This document shows positions 12,000 to 21,859 of a stretch of 64,000 nt of DNA, one piece after another. How positions within the stretch are numbered: the stretch's first letter is position 1; each line of letters begins with the position of its first letter. Below the pieces are notes generated by a model. It had not been told where the DNA came from. It did not search any database and was given only the letters and a program-made list of their open reading frames with translations. The DNA lies in assembly GCA_022605405.1 (NCBI GenBank), contig JABYQQ010000014.1, positions 62,001 to 126,000 of the forward strand, in the 5' to 3' direction. A program made the position numbers and the translations under genes. Source of the stretch: Earliella scabrosa. Lineage: Eukaryota; Basidiomycota; Agaricomycetes; Polyporales; Polyporaceae.

Positions 12000-12660
12000 T
12001 GCCTCGACACTCAGGGCGTATACTAATGCTTGGTCTCAGTGCGCCGACCGGATCGGCTTTGACGAGTATCTTCGGCTCCGAGAGTCTTTGTGGACCTTGA
12101 GTCCTGCGCCGACCTCGCCAGAGCGACAGCCGACACCGCGTTTCTCATGGATTATGGAGGATGATGACGGTACGAGGCGATCTGCTCAGAGCTCCAAGCG
12201 AGTAAGTACTCATCGCTTCGATTTCGGTGTGCCACTCGCCCATATGCCCGCTCGCATTCAGACTCTTTCCACACCGGAACCCACGCCCGCTGAGAGAACC
12301 CAAAGGGTGCGCGCACCACGTCCGCGGTCTTTGGAGGCAGAGCACTGCTTGCACACAAGAAGAAGTCGCCAATTTGGCTCCCGGGCGGGAACGTCGTCGT
12401 CCGCATACACACGAAGTGCTTCAAGCTTCAAGCTCGATCGCGCCGGGCTCGCGCGCGACTGCCAGTACTTCCAGGAGCTGTCGTCGGTGTCGTCACAGGA
12501 CTACTCGAACCTGTACGACATCATCGAGTTCTGTCGCGTATACACTGTCTTATACGCGGCTCCTCACTGCGCTGGATCGCCTATGTGAGTCCCATCGCCT
12601 GAGAGTTGTGAGTGAACTCGGCTCATCCTGACGCTCTGCAGATTGAAGCGGATGGAGACA
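12000..12660 (+). pseudogene. inverted, truncated copy of the BTB gene at 3.5-4.7 kb
   Basis: The segment matches the first two exons and upstream region of the minus-strand BTB gene, now on the plus strand. The first exon MEDDDGTRRSAQSSKR ends at the same GTAAGT donor, and the BTB core is LARDCQYFQEL...EFCRVY. A tandem duplication of 7 bases (CTTCAAG repeated near 12418) breaks the frame inside the core, and the acidic loop is shortened. The third exon with the CxxC tail is absent. I read it as a dead copy left by an inverted duplication. Confidence 0.75.
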
Positions 12661-13489
12661 GACGTGGGTTCTGACAGCAGACCACACCGCTGACGTCGAC
12701 CTTCACACTTCTCGCAAGGCGCCGCCCCGAGCCAACTTAAGGACGGACGGGGACGAGCGCGACTCGAAGGCGATCGATTATAGCATGTCGCACGTCAGGC
12801 GTCGCACGTCACTGCACTGCCAGTCCCCGACTCGCGGCGCCGCTCCTCCCCCGCCGATCTGGCGCACTGGACAGGACATACCCGCCCCGGATCGTAGTCG
12901 CACGTGTGGGCCACGTACGCGTCGTTCAGCTCGCTGCCAGGAGCGGCGACATCATGAGCTCTCTCTGCAGGATGCACGTTCTGCGCGGCATACACGCGCA
13001 CATAGTTAGCTACAGCTCGTCGTCGGCATCGTCACCCGTTCAATCGCGCTCGCCGCGATAGACGTTCGAGAAGAGAAGGATGCGCCGCCAGTCCTTGCCC
13101 TCACGTCGCTGCGCCCGCCTGTCGGGAACGGCGGACGTCCAAGGATGCGCGAGCATTAGACCTTGCACGTGTGCACGGCCACCGCGTGTGGCTGCTGCTA
13201 CTCCATTGGGAGCCGCACGCGCAACGACTGCGCCAGATACGCTCAACGACTGGCGTCCGCCCCCGGGCCCCGGTCTTCGCCTCCGTGCCTCGGCCTCCTC
13301 CATCCAGCAATCTACCCCACGTCTGCCCTGCCCAAGCGCGCGACCTCGTCCCTCTGCGAATCCCTTTCCAGCGCGCGTGTGCGAGAGAGGTCGCCATGTG
13401 CGCGCGCATCTCCTTCGCGTTGGGCTAATCGTCCGGCAATGCGCGTGCGCAGTGCGCGACCGGTCGTCGGTGCGCGCGAGCGCACCCGG
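12661..13489. other. no gene recognised
   Basis: Long Arg-rich frames on both strands (for example 13040-13564) look like GC-driven open frames, with no domain, splice structure or paralogue. I do not call a gene. Confidence 0.4.
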
Positions 13490-13930
13490 TTGTGCTACCT
13501 GAACTCCGCCCGCCAGACGTACGCCCCGCGCCCAGGCTCCCTGTCGACGCACACGATCGGGCACTCGTCCATCGCGTCCTCGCTCTCCGTGTCTGTTACA
13601 GGGGCACGGTACGCCTCAGGCGCGCCGTCCCTCGCGAGCCCGAGAGACCCGCGAGATCCCTTCAACTCGCCACGCGACCACCCACATACGTACGCGCCCT
13701 TGTCCTTCGCATCGCCATCCCGCGCGTCGTCTTCCTCTGCCTCGTTGACGCGCGTTCCGATTCTATCACAGTACTCACGAGGCTCGCAGCTCCCGTCCCC
13801 GCCCTCTCCAGATCCTTTCCTCTCCTCGCGCGAGTCTGCCGAGGGCGTCGAGGCGCGCATCAAGCTTCGGGAACGTGAGCGAGAGCGGGATGAGGGAGGC
13901 GCGGACGTACGCTGCGGCCTCGCCATCGAG
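13490..13930 (+). pseudogene. inverted copy of the cytosolic tail of membrane protein R
   Basis: The plus-strand frame repeats, residue for residue with few changes, the tail of the gene at 6.8-8.3 kb: RPGSLSTHTIGHSS, GARYASGAPSLAS, DPRDPFNSPRDHPH, SQYSRGSQ, PDPFLSSRESAE and IKLRERERER. The PPPPY motif of the source has changed to PSPPSP here. The transmembrane exon and start are missing, so this is a fragment. It lies in the same inverted orientation relative to its source as the neighbouring BTB copy. Confidence 0.75.
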
Positions 13931-14702
13931 CAGATGTTGAAACGACCGCGAGCCTCCGAATCCCGGGGCTCATCGCGATGGTCGTTCTACAAGCACTGTG
14001 GAGGAGACGGCGCGCACTGCGCGAATGCTGAGGCGGGCTGATCACAACTCGGTGGAGAAGATAGAGATCATCGAGCGCGGGGGTGGACGGCGCATCGAGA
14101 AGGACCGTCTCGTCGGCATCGCTGGTTGCCGCGTCCGATAGGAGAGGGGAACCCTGCCAACAGCACTGTCGGTATTGAAGCGCTGAATCTCGATAGCATT
14201 CCTACGAGTGCCATGACCGTGACGTCGAGCGGCGTTGGCATGTGTGGGGGATTTGCTGTGATGCGTTCCCCGGCCCGTGGCATAGCACCGGACGCAGCTC
14301 GACCGTTGACGCACAGCAGTAGTACTTGGTAAGAGGTGCTACTTCACCTTCTGGTCCGCGACGCGTGTCTATGTGTATGATTCTATGCAGAGAATAAGTT
14401 GTAGTCGCGCGATCGCGATCAGTGCACTTACAAAGTTCGCCTTATAATACGATGAGAGGTATTTGATGAGAAAACGGTCAAGCGTCCACATCGTAGACTC
14501 ACTGAGCATGCGCCGGAGTCGCACCACGAGCCACATATGATAGTTGACCCAATAGGTGTGAACAAAGACACAGCACGACAATTGCAACCGCTCCAAGTCA
14601 ACCGACATTCTGTCAGACAGGACGCAGCATCATTTGCGGTCGGATTCAGCAGGACCAGAGCCGCCTCGGGCACTGGGACGCTGTGAAGTCCGGTATTCAG
14701 CA
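13931..14702. other. no gene recognised
   Basis: Only short frames are present. I see nothing supportable between the membrane-tail fragment and the MYND copy. Confidence 0.4.
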
Positions 14703-15674
14703 TCATCCGCGAGCAACAAAGAGACAGAGACTCGCCCGTAGTACCTCATGCGTCCACCCACCACAGCAACAAGTCGGCAGCCCTTCGATCCTCCCACAGC
14801 AGAACCGCATCTTCCTCCCGCTATCCAAGTTCTCCTTCAACTGATCCAGCGGGCTCCAGCACGCCGGCTTCGCACGCGCCCACTCCACCGCGATCCCGAA
14901 ATGCTTCGTGAACGACACGCCGTCGACTCCGCCCGTGTAGTACTCGTCCACGTCCTCGGGCCGGAAGCGCACCACGAGCAGGTACGTCCCCGTCCCGCGG
15001 TACCTTCTCCCTTTCTCGCGCTTCCCCAGTTCGACCGCGTGCTTGTGGCCCATATTGATTACGCGCGCGAGGGGCGCGAGCGTCGGGTCGTGCTTGTCGC
15101 TCAAGTGCGCACCACGGAGCTCGAACTTCTTCTCGACCGGGACGGAGGGGTCGGGGCGGTAGGCGAGGGAGACCATGAGGAAGAAGTTCTCGGAGACCGC
15201 GGGGACCCCGATCGGCTGGTGGAGGAAGCAGGCGAGCGTCGGGCTTGCGAGCGAGGCGTGGTGGTATGTGGCCCAGGCCATGAGGTCGGACCATGCCCTC
15301 GGGCTGCGCGCGAGCTCTTCGGAGCGTTTGCGGGACGTGCCCGAGATGAGCTTGCAGGCGTATTTGTGCCCGTTGCGCCATGCCTCCACCTGGCACTCCT
15401 TGGACTACGGAGGACCGGAGAGTGAGCTCAACAACAACTGTGCGCAACGAAGCGGGCTGGGGTACACTCACGCAGTAGCTGTTCATTTCGCGCATCGCTT
15501 GAGCTGGAAGTCGTTCCCGCCGCTCAGGCTCAGATTGTCACGGCCGCATCGACGCATTTGGTGGCAGTTGTGGCATTGGGCGTGGGTGTGCAGCGGCTCA
15601 AAGTCGTAGAACCACCCCTTCTGGCACCAGGCGTGATCGCATTGCGGTTTCTCTGTGCCGAAGCTCACGACCAT
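14703..15674 (-). pseudogene. MYND zinc-finger protein with one frameshift in the finger (M2)
   Basis: From ATG 15674 the protein begins MVVSFGTEKPQCDHAWC and has the finger pairs CHNC and RCAK(C). One base is missing where the paralogues have the next Cys, turning the codon into TGA (about 15488). The following NSYC is in frame only if one base is added. An intron then leads to SKECQVEAWRNGHKYAC and a complete C-terminal domain of about 200 residues (RSPRAWSDL, LACFLHQPIG, YLLVVRF, FTKHFGIAVEW, RKMRFCCGRIEGLPTCCCGGWTHE) ending at 14703. Apart from that single base the gene looks intact, so a sequencing error is a live alternative. The conserved CCxG...CCCGGWTHE end is shared with the copy at 16.1 kb. 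Function unknown beyond a zinc-binding interaction domain. Confidence 0.65.
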
Positions 15675-16093
15675 GGCGAACGATGGTCTATAGGAAGTAG
15701 AAGAAGCACCCAGTGGGTGCGCAATGATGGCGAGACGCAAGCTTGCCGAGCACGCGGCGCATCAATTTTAGTCCGAGCGAACGGGTTAGGGTCAGAATAC
15801 GGATAAGGGAACTTCGTTAGACTGCCGGAGTCGTTGCGTAAGTACTTGTTCCTCATACACATCATGCATTGTAGACCATTCGTTTGAGACTTACTACAGT
15901 CACTCAGGAAAGCACTTCGGCTGAAACAGGTTAACAAGACTATCTCGCAATTGACGGAAGCACGGTTGGCTTGTTGAAGGCTACACACTGGGTACAGATA
16001 TTCATGCCAAGCTCTTGTCGACGCAGTATCATGCTACCACGAAGCCTTAGGTTGGTGTCCAGACTGTCGGAGGCAAAGTGAGCGCGCAACTTC
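15675..16093. other. no gene recognised between two MYND copies
   Basis: No feature is seen. By orientation it would hold the promoter of the 14.7-kb copy. Confidence 0.4.
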
Positions 16094-17030
16094 TCATCGA
16101 GAACGCAAACCTGAGAGACAACTTACCACTTCATGCGTCCACCCTCCACAACAGCACGTCGGCAGATCCTCAACCTTCCCGCAGCAAAACTTCAGCCGCT
16201 TTCCCTCGTGCACGTTCTCCCTGAGCTGCTCGATCGGCGAGCGGCACGATGGCAGCGCGTTCCCGCGCCACTTGTCAATCCCGAAGTGCTTCCAAAACAG
16301 CACCCACTCCTTGGTCTGGCCGGGGACGGGCTTCTCGGGGCTAAAGTTCACCACGAGTATGTAAGCCCCAGTACCCCAGTAGTCGGGCCCGAGCTCGAGC
16401 CTCGCCATCGCGACCGCAGGCGGGTGCTCCGCAAACACCGGGCGATACGTAGCGGCGCCCTGCGGGTCGTCGCGCGGGTTGAAGGGGAACGCGGCCTGCT
16501 CGAACTTGCGCTCCGCGGGGAGCGCGGGGTCGTTGCGGTAGTAGAGCGAGAGGTGGAGCTGAGGTGGGTCGAGGTCACGTCCGGGATCTTGGCCTTCTTG
16601 AGCAGGAAGCAGGCGAGCGTCGCGTTGATGAGCGACGCGTGGTGGAAGTCGATCCAGTGCGCGAGGTCGGCCCATGCGCGCGGGTTGCCGGAGAGTCGGG
16701 TGGCGCGGTCGCGCTGGAGCTTATGGTAGTTGCAGACGCGCTTGTGGCCCTTGTGCCAGTGCGCCTTTTGGCATGCTCTGGACTGCCAGTATGGAGGACG
16801 CGTCAGAAGTGTACATACACGGGGCAGGAAGTGAGAGGGTATGAGACGCACGCAGTATGTCGCGATGAAGCAGCCCGCGCAGCGCTGCAGTTTCCAGTCC
16901 GCGTCGCGCCGCTGCCTTCGCACCGACGCATGCGGAAGCAATTCTTGCAGTGGGCATGTGTGTGGAGTGGCTCGGCGTTGTGGAAGAGGCCGTTCTCGCA
17001 GTGAACGTGTCCGGGCGTGTAGATGTGCAT
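16094..17030 (-). pseudogene. MYND zinc-finger protein with two frameshifts (M3)
   Basis: ATG 17030 opens MHIYTPGHVHCENGLFHN, near-identical to the 6.1-kb copy, with CKNC. A small insertion near 16912 (GCGACG) then shifts the frame, so that RCAGCFIATYC lies in another frame. After the intron (about 16795-16860) SRACQKAHWHKGHKRVC and NPRAWADLAHWIDFHHASLI follow. A 2-base length difference after DVTSTHL (about 16557) moves the rest into a third frame: LSLYYRNDPALP, YILVVNF, FWKHFGIDKW, LKFCCGKVEDLPTCCCGGWTHE, stop 16094. The region upstream (to about 17.36 kb) matches the promoter side of the 6.1-kb copy. Confidence 0.7.
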
Positions 17031-17755
17031 TCTCGGTGGCGGATAGTGTGTGGTAAGTAGAAGTCGAGTCGGCAGGGAGACTCTGTGAATTTTAAATTTG
17101 AATTTGAATGCTGTAGTCGGCAGGACCCGAACGACAATTGATACCTCAGTCACGTCACATCTCTATCTACTGTTGAACGTTGAGCTATAACACGTACCTA
17201 CGTATTGTCTGCAGCTGTTGGTCGGACTAGTTTGTGTGGCAATGGTTGTGGTGATGAACGTAGACAAGGATGAGTCCTCAAACATCAATGCTGAAACCGG
17301 AGTATGCCGAGAAGCCACGTGGCGCAGACGCCCATCCTTCACAAGGTCCTCCTTCATCCTCGCCAGCATGTCATGACTTCATCTCAGTAACGGCCTAGTG
17401 CATGGACCTCTGCTTTACCCGGACTCACTACTACATTGCTACGAAATCTTGGCTCAATAGATTGCCGTTACGCTGATTGAATGGGTTATTAAGTATCTGC
17501 TCATTGAGCAATAAGTATCGGAGCCTAGTCATTCTACGATGACTCAACACGATCCCCTCGGCCACTGATTTCAGTAAATATGGCGGTAATTGATCGTGAA
17601 AAGCTACAAGAGCTACTTTCCAACGGACTAAGTGTCATTATGCCGGCAGTACCTACTATCACTAACCCTTTCCGAGCTGAGTCTACACATGTCTTCGCCC
17701 AAGATCATGGATTCCAGGGCCCGGGTATGTCCTTGGAATATCGTGACGTCAAATG
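17031..17755. other. intergenic; MYND 5' flank copy
   Basis: About 17.03-17.36 kb is the reverse-complement counterpart of 5.86-6.12 kb, upstream of the plus-strand MYND copy. I see no gene in 17.36-17.75 kb. Confidence 0.5.
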
Positions 17756-18834
17756 CTAACCTCCTACGGTATAGGCAGGCGGAAACGCGAGAACACCATC
17801 TGCAGCATCAGTCCCCAACGGTCCGCCAGCAAGCCGAACCCCACCGTCCAACGACTTCCTCAAGGGCCTCCTTCCCTCTCTTACTGGGGCTATCGAATCC
17901 GGTCCGCCTTCGCTCTCAGGCTCCGGAGCGTGAGCACTTGTGGCGCCTCGCGCGCGCCCACGCGAACGGGATCGAGAATGCGAGAGAGCAGAACGAGGGC
18001 CGTGGGGCCGAGTCAGGGTCTCTCGTCGGCGTCCACTCGTGGGCATAAACGCTGATGGAGGCGGCGGGATGGTGTCCATTGATTGATGCCACTGATGTGT
18101 ATATTCGTGATCTTCAGATCTGCGCGTGCGGTAGGAGGGAGGTATGGTGGATATCATGGTTGTTACAGACATGATGTCCGACTCGGTAGGGGCAGGAGAC
18201 GGAGGCGGAGGACATTCGGCAGCGGATGCGCGATGAGCAGCCGCTGCGCGCAACGTCGTTTGTGGAGTAGACGGTAACATTTCCTGGGATACAGGAATGC
18301 CATGGAGTGGGGGCGAGTGAGTCGAGCTTGAGGACATGATATTCTCACATCCTATTGTGGCGTCCGCTTGTTGGCGGCTAGATTGCTGGCTCTGGTGGTG
18401 AAGATTCGGGAGCTCTTGTAGAATCGCGTGCTTAATGAGCGTGGGACGGTATATCCGTCCGTCATTTGGCCTGAGTGTCGTAGTTGCTGGAAAGGGTGTG
18501 GTATTCTCTAAGGCTGTCGTCTGTGTAGAATGACGTTGAGAGGCTCTCGGATCCTCCTCTATGCGGAGACGGGATGCGAACGTTGGTTTGCGAGAATCCT
18601 ACGCAGTACAACACTACTCACCAGCTTGTGTGAAGTGATGTCTGAGTGGACTCAAGATTTTATTGTAAATCCATGCCGCAGAATATGACGCTATGACCAC
18701 AATCCATATTCCTGCGACTACCGTTGAAGAGAGTTAGTAGTCGACACATAAGCGCAAATTGAGCTCACGCGGGTGGTGCACATACCAACATATGCGACAA
18801 TACGGCTTATGTCATGAACGGTGTTAGATGGCAT
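17756..18834 (-). CDS. single-pass PPxY membrane protein T1
   Basis: Three exons (18786..18834, 18622..18717, 17756..18558; both introns phase 1) encode 315 aa. A 12-residue N-terminus leads straight into a transmembrane helix (IVAYVVAGIWIVVIASYSAA). The long cytosolic tail holds STIPPSYRTRRS (PPSY), SAFMPTSGRRRETLTRPHG, an Arg/Ser-repeat stretch, RRPLRKSLDGGVRLAGGP and a C-terminal FPPAYTVGG (PPAY). PPxY motifs bind WW domains, best known in Rsp5/NEDD4-type ubiquitin ligases and their membrane adaptors, and that role here is inferred. The intron boundaries were confirmed by comparison with T2, which has the same donors and acceptors. No family name is known to me. Confidence 0.75.
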
Positions 18835-19291
18835 TCGACAGAGGCGGAATTATCTGTAGGCAAGGGAGTGTGCAAGTGGTGGTAGCGGGAGGGGGCCAGG
18901 GGCTTAGGCTGTTCCTACCACCGTGCACCAGTAATAGCTCAACGGTCTCACTCCGCCGCTGTCTTGGTCGTATCAAACCATAAAGTTGTTGTTCAACAGA
19001 TGGCCATGCAGCACTGTATGCCTGGGCGGATCCCCTGAGGCACTCGGTGATTGTGGCTCGTGCATACTATCAATGACTCAGTCTCCGGCTTCGAGTACAT
19101 AGCGAGAACGTACCAGTATGTCCACATCGTGCATTGAACGACGTAAGTGTCCCTCGCACTCCAAGGTAGCTCGGCGAGAGTGCAGCGATCGAGTGAGGCG
19201 CCATCGAGTCTATCTGACGTACATCATCATCATCGAAGTTATCATCACGAGAGGAACAGGTCAGTGTTCTCCCGCTCGAATCGTTGCTTCC
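18835..19291 (-). promoter_or_regulatory. conserved upstream region of T1
   Basis: About 18860-19050 aligns with the region upstream of T2 (about 25440-25640), with shared blocks such as CACCAGTAATAGCT, CTTGGTCGTATCA and TTCAACAGATGGCCAT. The blocks lie outside the coding exons, so a duplicated promoter or 5' UTR is the simplest reading. No individual binding site is identified. Confidence 0.45.
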
Positions 19292-20296
19292 TCATTCATA
19301 CACGGCGTCTGCTAGTACAGGTTCCGTGTGCTCAGCGACACTCGTGTGCGGACTCGGCTCCTCAAGTCCAGCAGACGCGTTCCGAATTTGAAGCTCTCTC
19401 GCGCGAGAGCGGGAAGTCCCGGACGTGCGCGGTCCTCGAGGCTTGCTCGCCCTCGGTCTGTCGCCCGTCGGGAAAGATGAAGGAGACCCCGAGAGGCCCG
19501 CCGCGCTGTAACGGGGCAGAGGTGAGTCATCCGCGAAGTCGAGGCCTGAGCCCCTCGTGCGGTAGGAAGGGGGGAGAGTCGAGGTTGTCATGACAGACGG
19601 CGCGTATTCCGTGTTGGCCGAGGGCGAAGATGGCGCCCCTGCGCGAGGCACAACCACCTGATCATCGTCCGTTGCGACGTGACTCCGCGCACCGGGTGTA
19701 TTGGGAAGAGCGGCAGAAGGCGGAGGTGTGAGAGGGCGTGCGTTGAAGGAAATGTGGCTGTGATACGATGTGCGAGCAGGCACAGTCGCATGGTTAGGGT
19801 CAGCTACGGCCTGCGTAGCGGGAGGGGTGGGAGGTGGGCGAGGACGATCGAGGGTGCGAGGGGATTCGAGGCCTATCATGTCTGGCAGAGGCTTTGCAGG
19901 TTGCTGGAGAGATGGTTCGGGCATCCGAATCCTCATGTTTGCGTTCGGTGATATGAGCTTTTGTGAGCGGTCAACAGTTGCCGCCTCTGTGTCCTGGAGT
20001 TTGTCTCCGCTCCACATGCCATCTCCGCGCAATATTCTTAGCCTTGATAGCTCTACCTCGACTTCGTTATCGGAATGGTCGCGGACTCTGCCTCGCACGA
20101 CTTACTGTAGCGAAGCTTCAGCTGACGTATGGGCCAGCCTGTGAGGATAGAAACCACCACAAAGACGAACAGAAGTCCTGCTCCTGTAAGCGGTGGGGAC
20201 GTCATCGTCAATTGAGGGTGGTCCCATTGGAGGCATTCGACGACACTCACCTGCAGCCAATACAGCAATTGCCGCATTCTGTCTATCGGATGACAT
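19292..20296 (-). CDS. single-pass PPxY membrane protein U1
   Basis: Three exons (20251..20296, 20106..20183, 19292..20052; both introns phase 1) encode 294 aa. MSSDRQNAAIAVLAAG runs into the transmembrane segment LLFVFVVVSILTGW, then RQLKLRY. The tail is Pro/Ser-rich and contains NTEYAPSVMTTSTLPPSY (PPSY) followed by RTRGS, PLPRYSAAGLSG and a basic stretch RASKPRGPR. It lacks the C-terminal second PPxY seen in T1. U2 (25.9-26.9 kb) is a clear paralogue with the same exon lengths (46, 78 and about 760 nt). It lies immediately upstream of T1 in the same direction. Function unknown. Confidence 0.75.
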
Positions 20297-20857
20297 CCAG
20301 CCGGGGACCGTTGACAGAGAGCGTGGGGACAGCCGATTGTGGTGGGACGCGGGACGCGTTCACGGTCAACAGGTGGAGAATCTTTCTAGGATGCAGGAGA
20401 GGCGACTAAGTAGGAGGGACCGCGTGAGAGCGAGTCTGTTCCGAGAAATTGATTCCTGAAGCTTGATAATGCGAACCTTGATAGATCTGTTGTTGTTGTA
20501 CTATTTGAGAACCGCGAAGTTGTGACTTAAATCATCATCATGATGGTCGAGCGATAGTGTGAAGCGCGCGGATGAGACACCAGGGCGAGGAAGATGTTCT
20601 TTCTGTAGCAATGCAGTGACTAAACGGGCCGCGGTACTTTCCGCCGAGATGTTGTAAGCAAATGATATCGCTCGCTGTGATGAGTGCAATTTGGAATCAG
20701 AGTGAGCATAAGGTGAGCGTCGGGATGGTAAATGAATATATTTTCTCACACGAGAGCCGCCACAGTCATGTCGTTTGGGACTCCCAAGCGCTGTTTCACC
20801 GTATAACAGAGTAAGTAATCATTCAAAGCGCGAAGAAACACTGACATTATCCCTGCT
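20297..20857. other. no gene recognised
   Basis: The gap between U1 and the T2 remnant. Short minus-strand frames (20501-20946) lack family resemblance. Confidence 0.4.
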
Positions 20858-21201
20858 CTACTTGAAGGGATAGTCTGGTGGCAACGCGAGAGGTCCCTCC
20901 TCTGGATTAGCGCCCAAAGGTCCGCCAGCGAGCCGAATCCCGCCATCCAACGACTTCCTCAGAGGCCGCCTGCCCTCTCTAGCTTCGGGTTTCCGAGTCG
21001 TATACAATCCACCGTCGCTCTCTTGACCGTCCGCACCATTGCCGCCCCCCGCGCGCGCACGCGAGCGGGATCGAGAATGCGACCGAACAGAACGAGGGCC
21101 GTGCGGCCGAGTGAGGGTCTCCCGTCTCCGTCCACTCGTGGGCATGAACGCCGACGGAGGCGGCGCAATGGTGTGGATCAATTGGCCATGTAGATGAACG
21201 T

Positions 21202-21859
21202 TGATAAGTCTGATAGACGTCAGCCTGGGGTGTCGGCGTCGGTCTGTGAAGGGTGCGTGAGTCCGGCCTGTGCGTGCACGAGGGGAGTCGAGTGGTAAGG
21301 GTGAGAGTGTGTGTAAGGGAGTGTGGTGGAGAGAGAGAGTGTGTGTGTGTATGTGTGGGACGATACTAATACGAGCGGGCGACGATCGAGATACCGAGCG
21401 CGAGATGTGGAGCACGAAACGAGACGAAAACGAGCGACGAGGATCGGACTAGTGCGAGGTAAATGTGGGGAGAGAGAACCCATGTATTGAGATGCTAGCT
21501 ACGAGTATATGAGCACGTACGAGCGTCCGTGGCCAAGAGCGAGAGGAAAGAACTCGAAACCCGGCTAATACTAAACGAGCGTCTAAGCTGCCAAATGCGG
21601 CGAAGCCACGAAAGCACGTCGCGCGAGGGAACGGGAGGGACGGAAATGACTAGAAAACTACCATAGATGTATCGTAGGGTATGCGGTAAGAGGTCGCGAT
21701 GTAAAACAAACGAACGCGGATGTGAGATGGAGATGGGGAGTGGTCTGGATGGACGGTGCACGGTGGCGCGCGCGGAGCCGAGTCGCTAAACGTCCGGAGG
21801 TCGTCCGTGGTCGAGTGCGAGGCCGTCTGTACACGTGCAGCGGTGCGCGGTGCGCATCA
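21202..21859 (-). repeat. 3' LTR of the gag-only element
   Basis: 658 bp, starting TGATAAG and ending GCATCA on the plus strand. The terminal 74 bp also carry the last codons and stop (TAG at 21786) of the gag ORF. Confidence 0.9.

Noticed and set aside
13040..13564. Arg-rich 174-codon minus ORF as a gene
   Set aside because: GC-driven open frame with overlapping long frames on the other strand and no domain or splice sites.
15488..15490. In-frame TGA in the MYND copy M2 as selenocysteine recoding
   Set aside because: A Cys position is involved, but adding one base restores the downstream Cys and the splice frame, so a frameshift is simpler. No SECIS-like structure was sought or seen.
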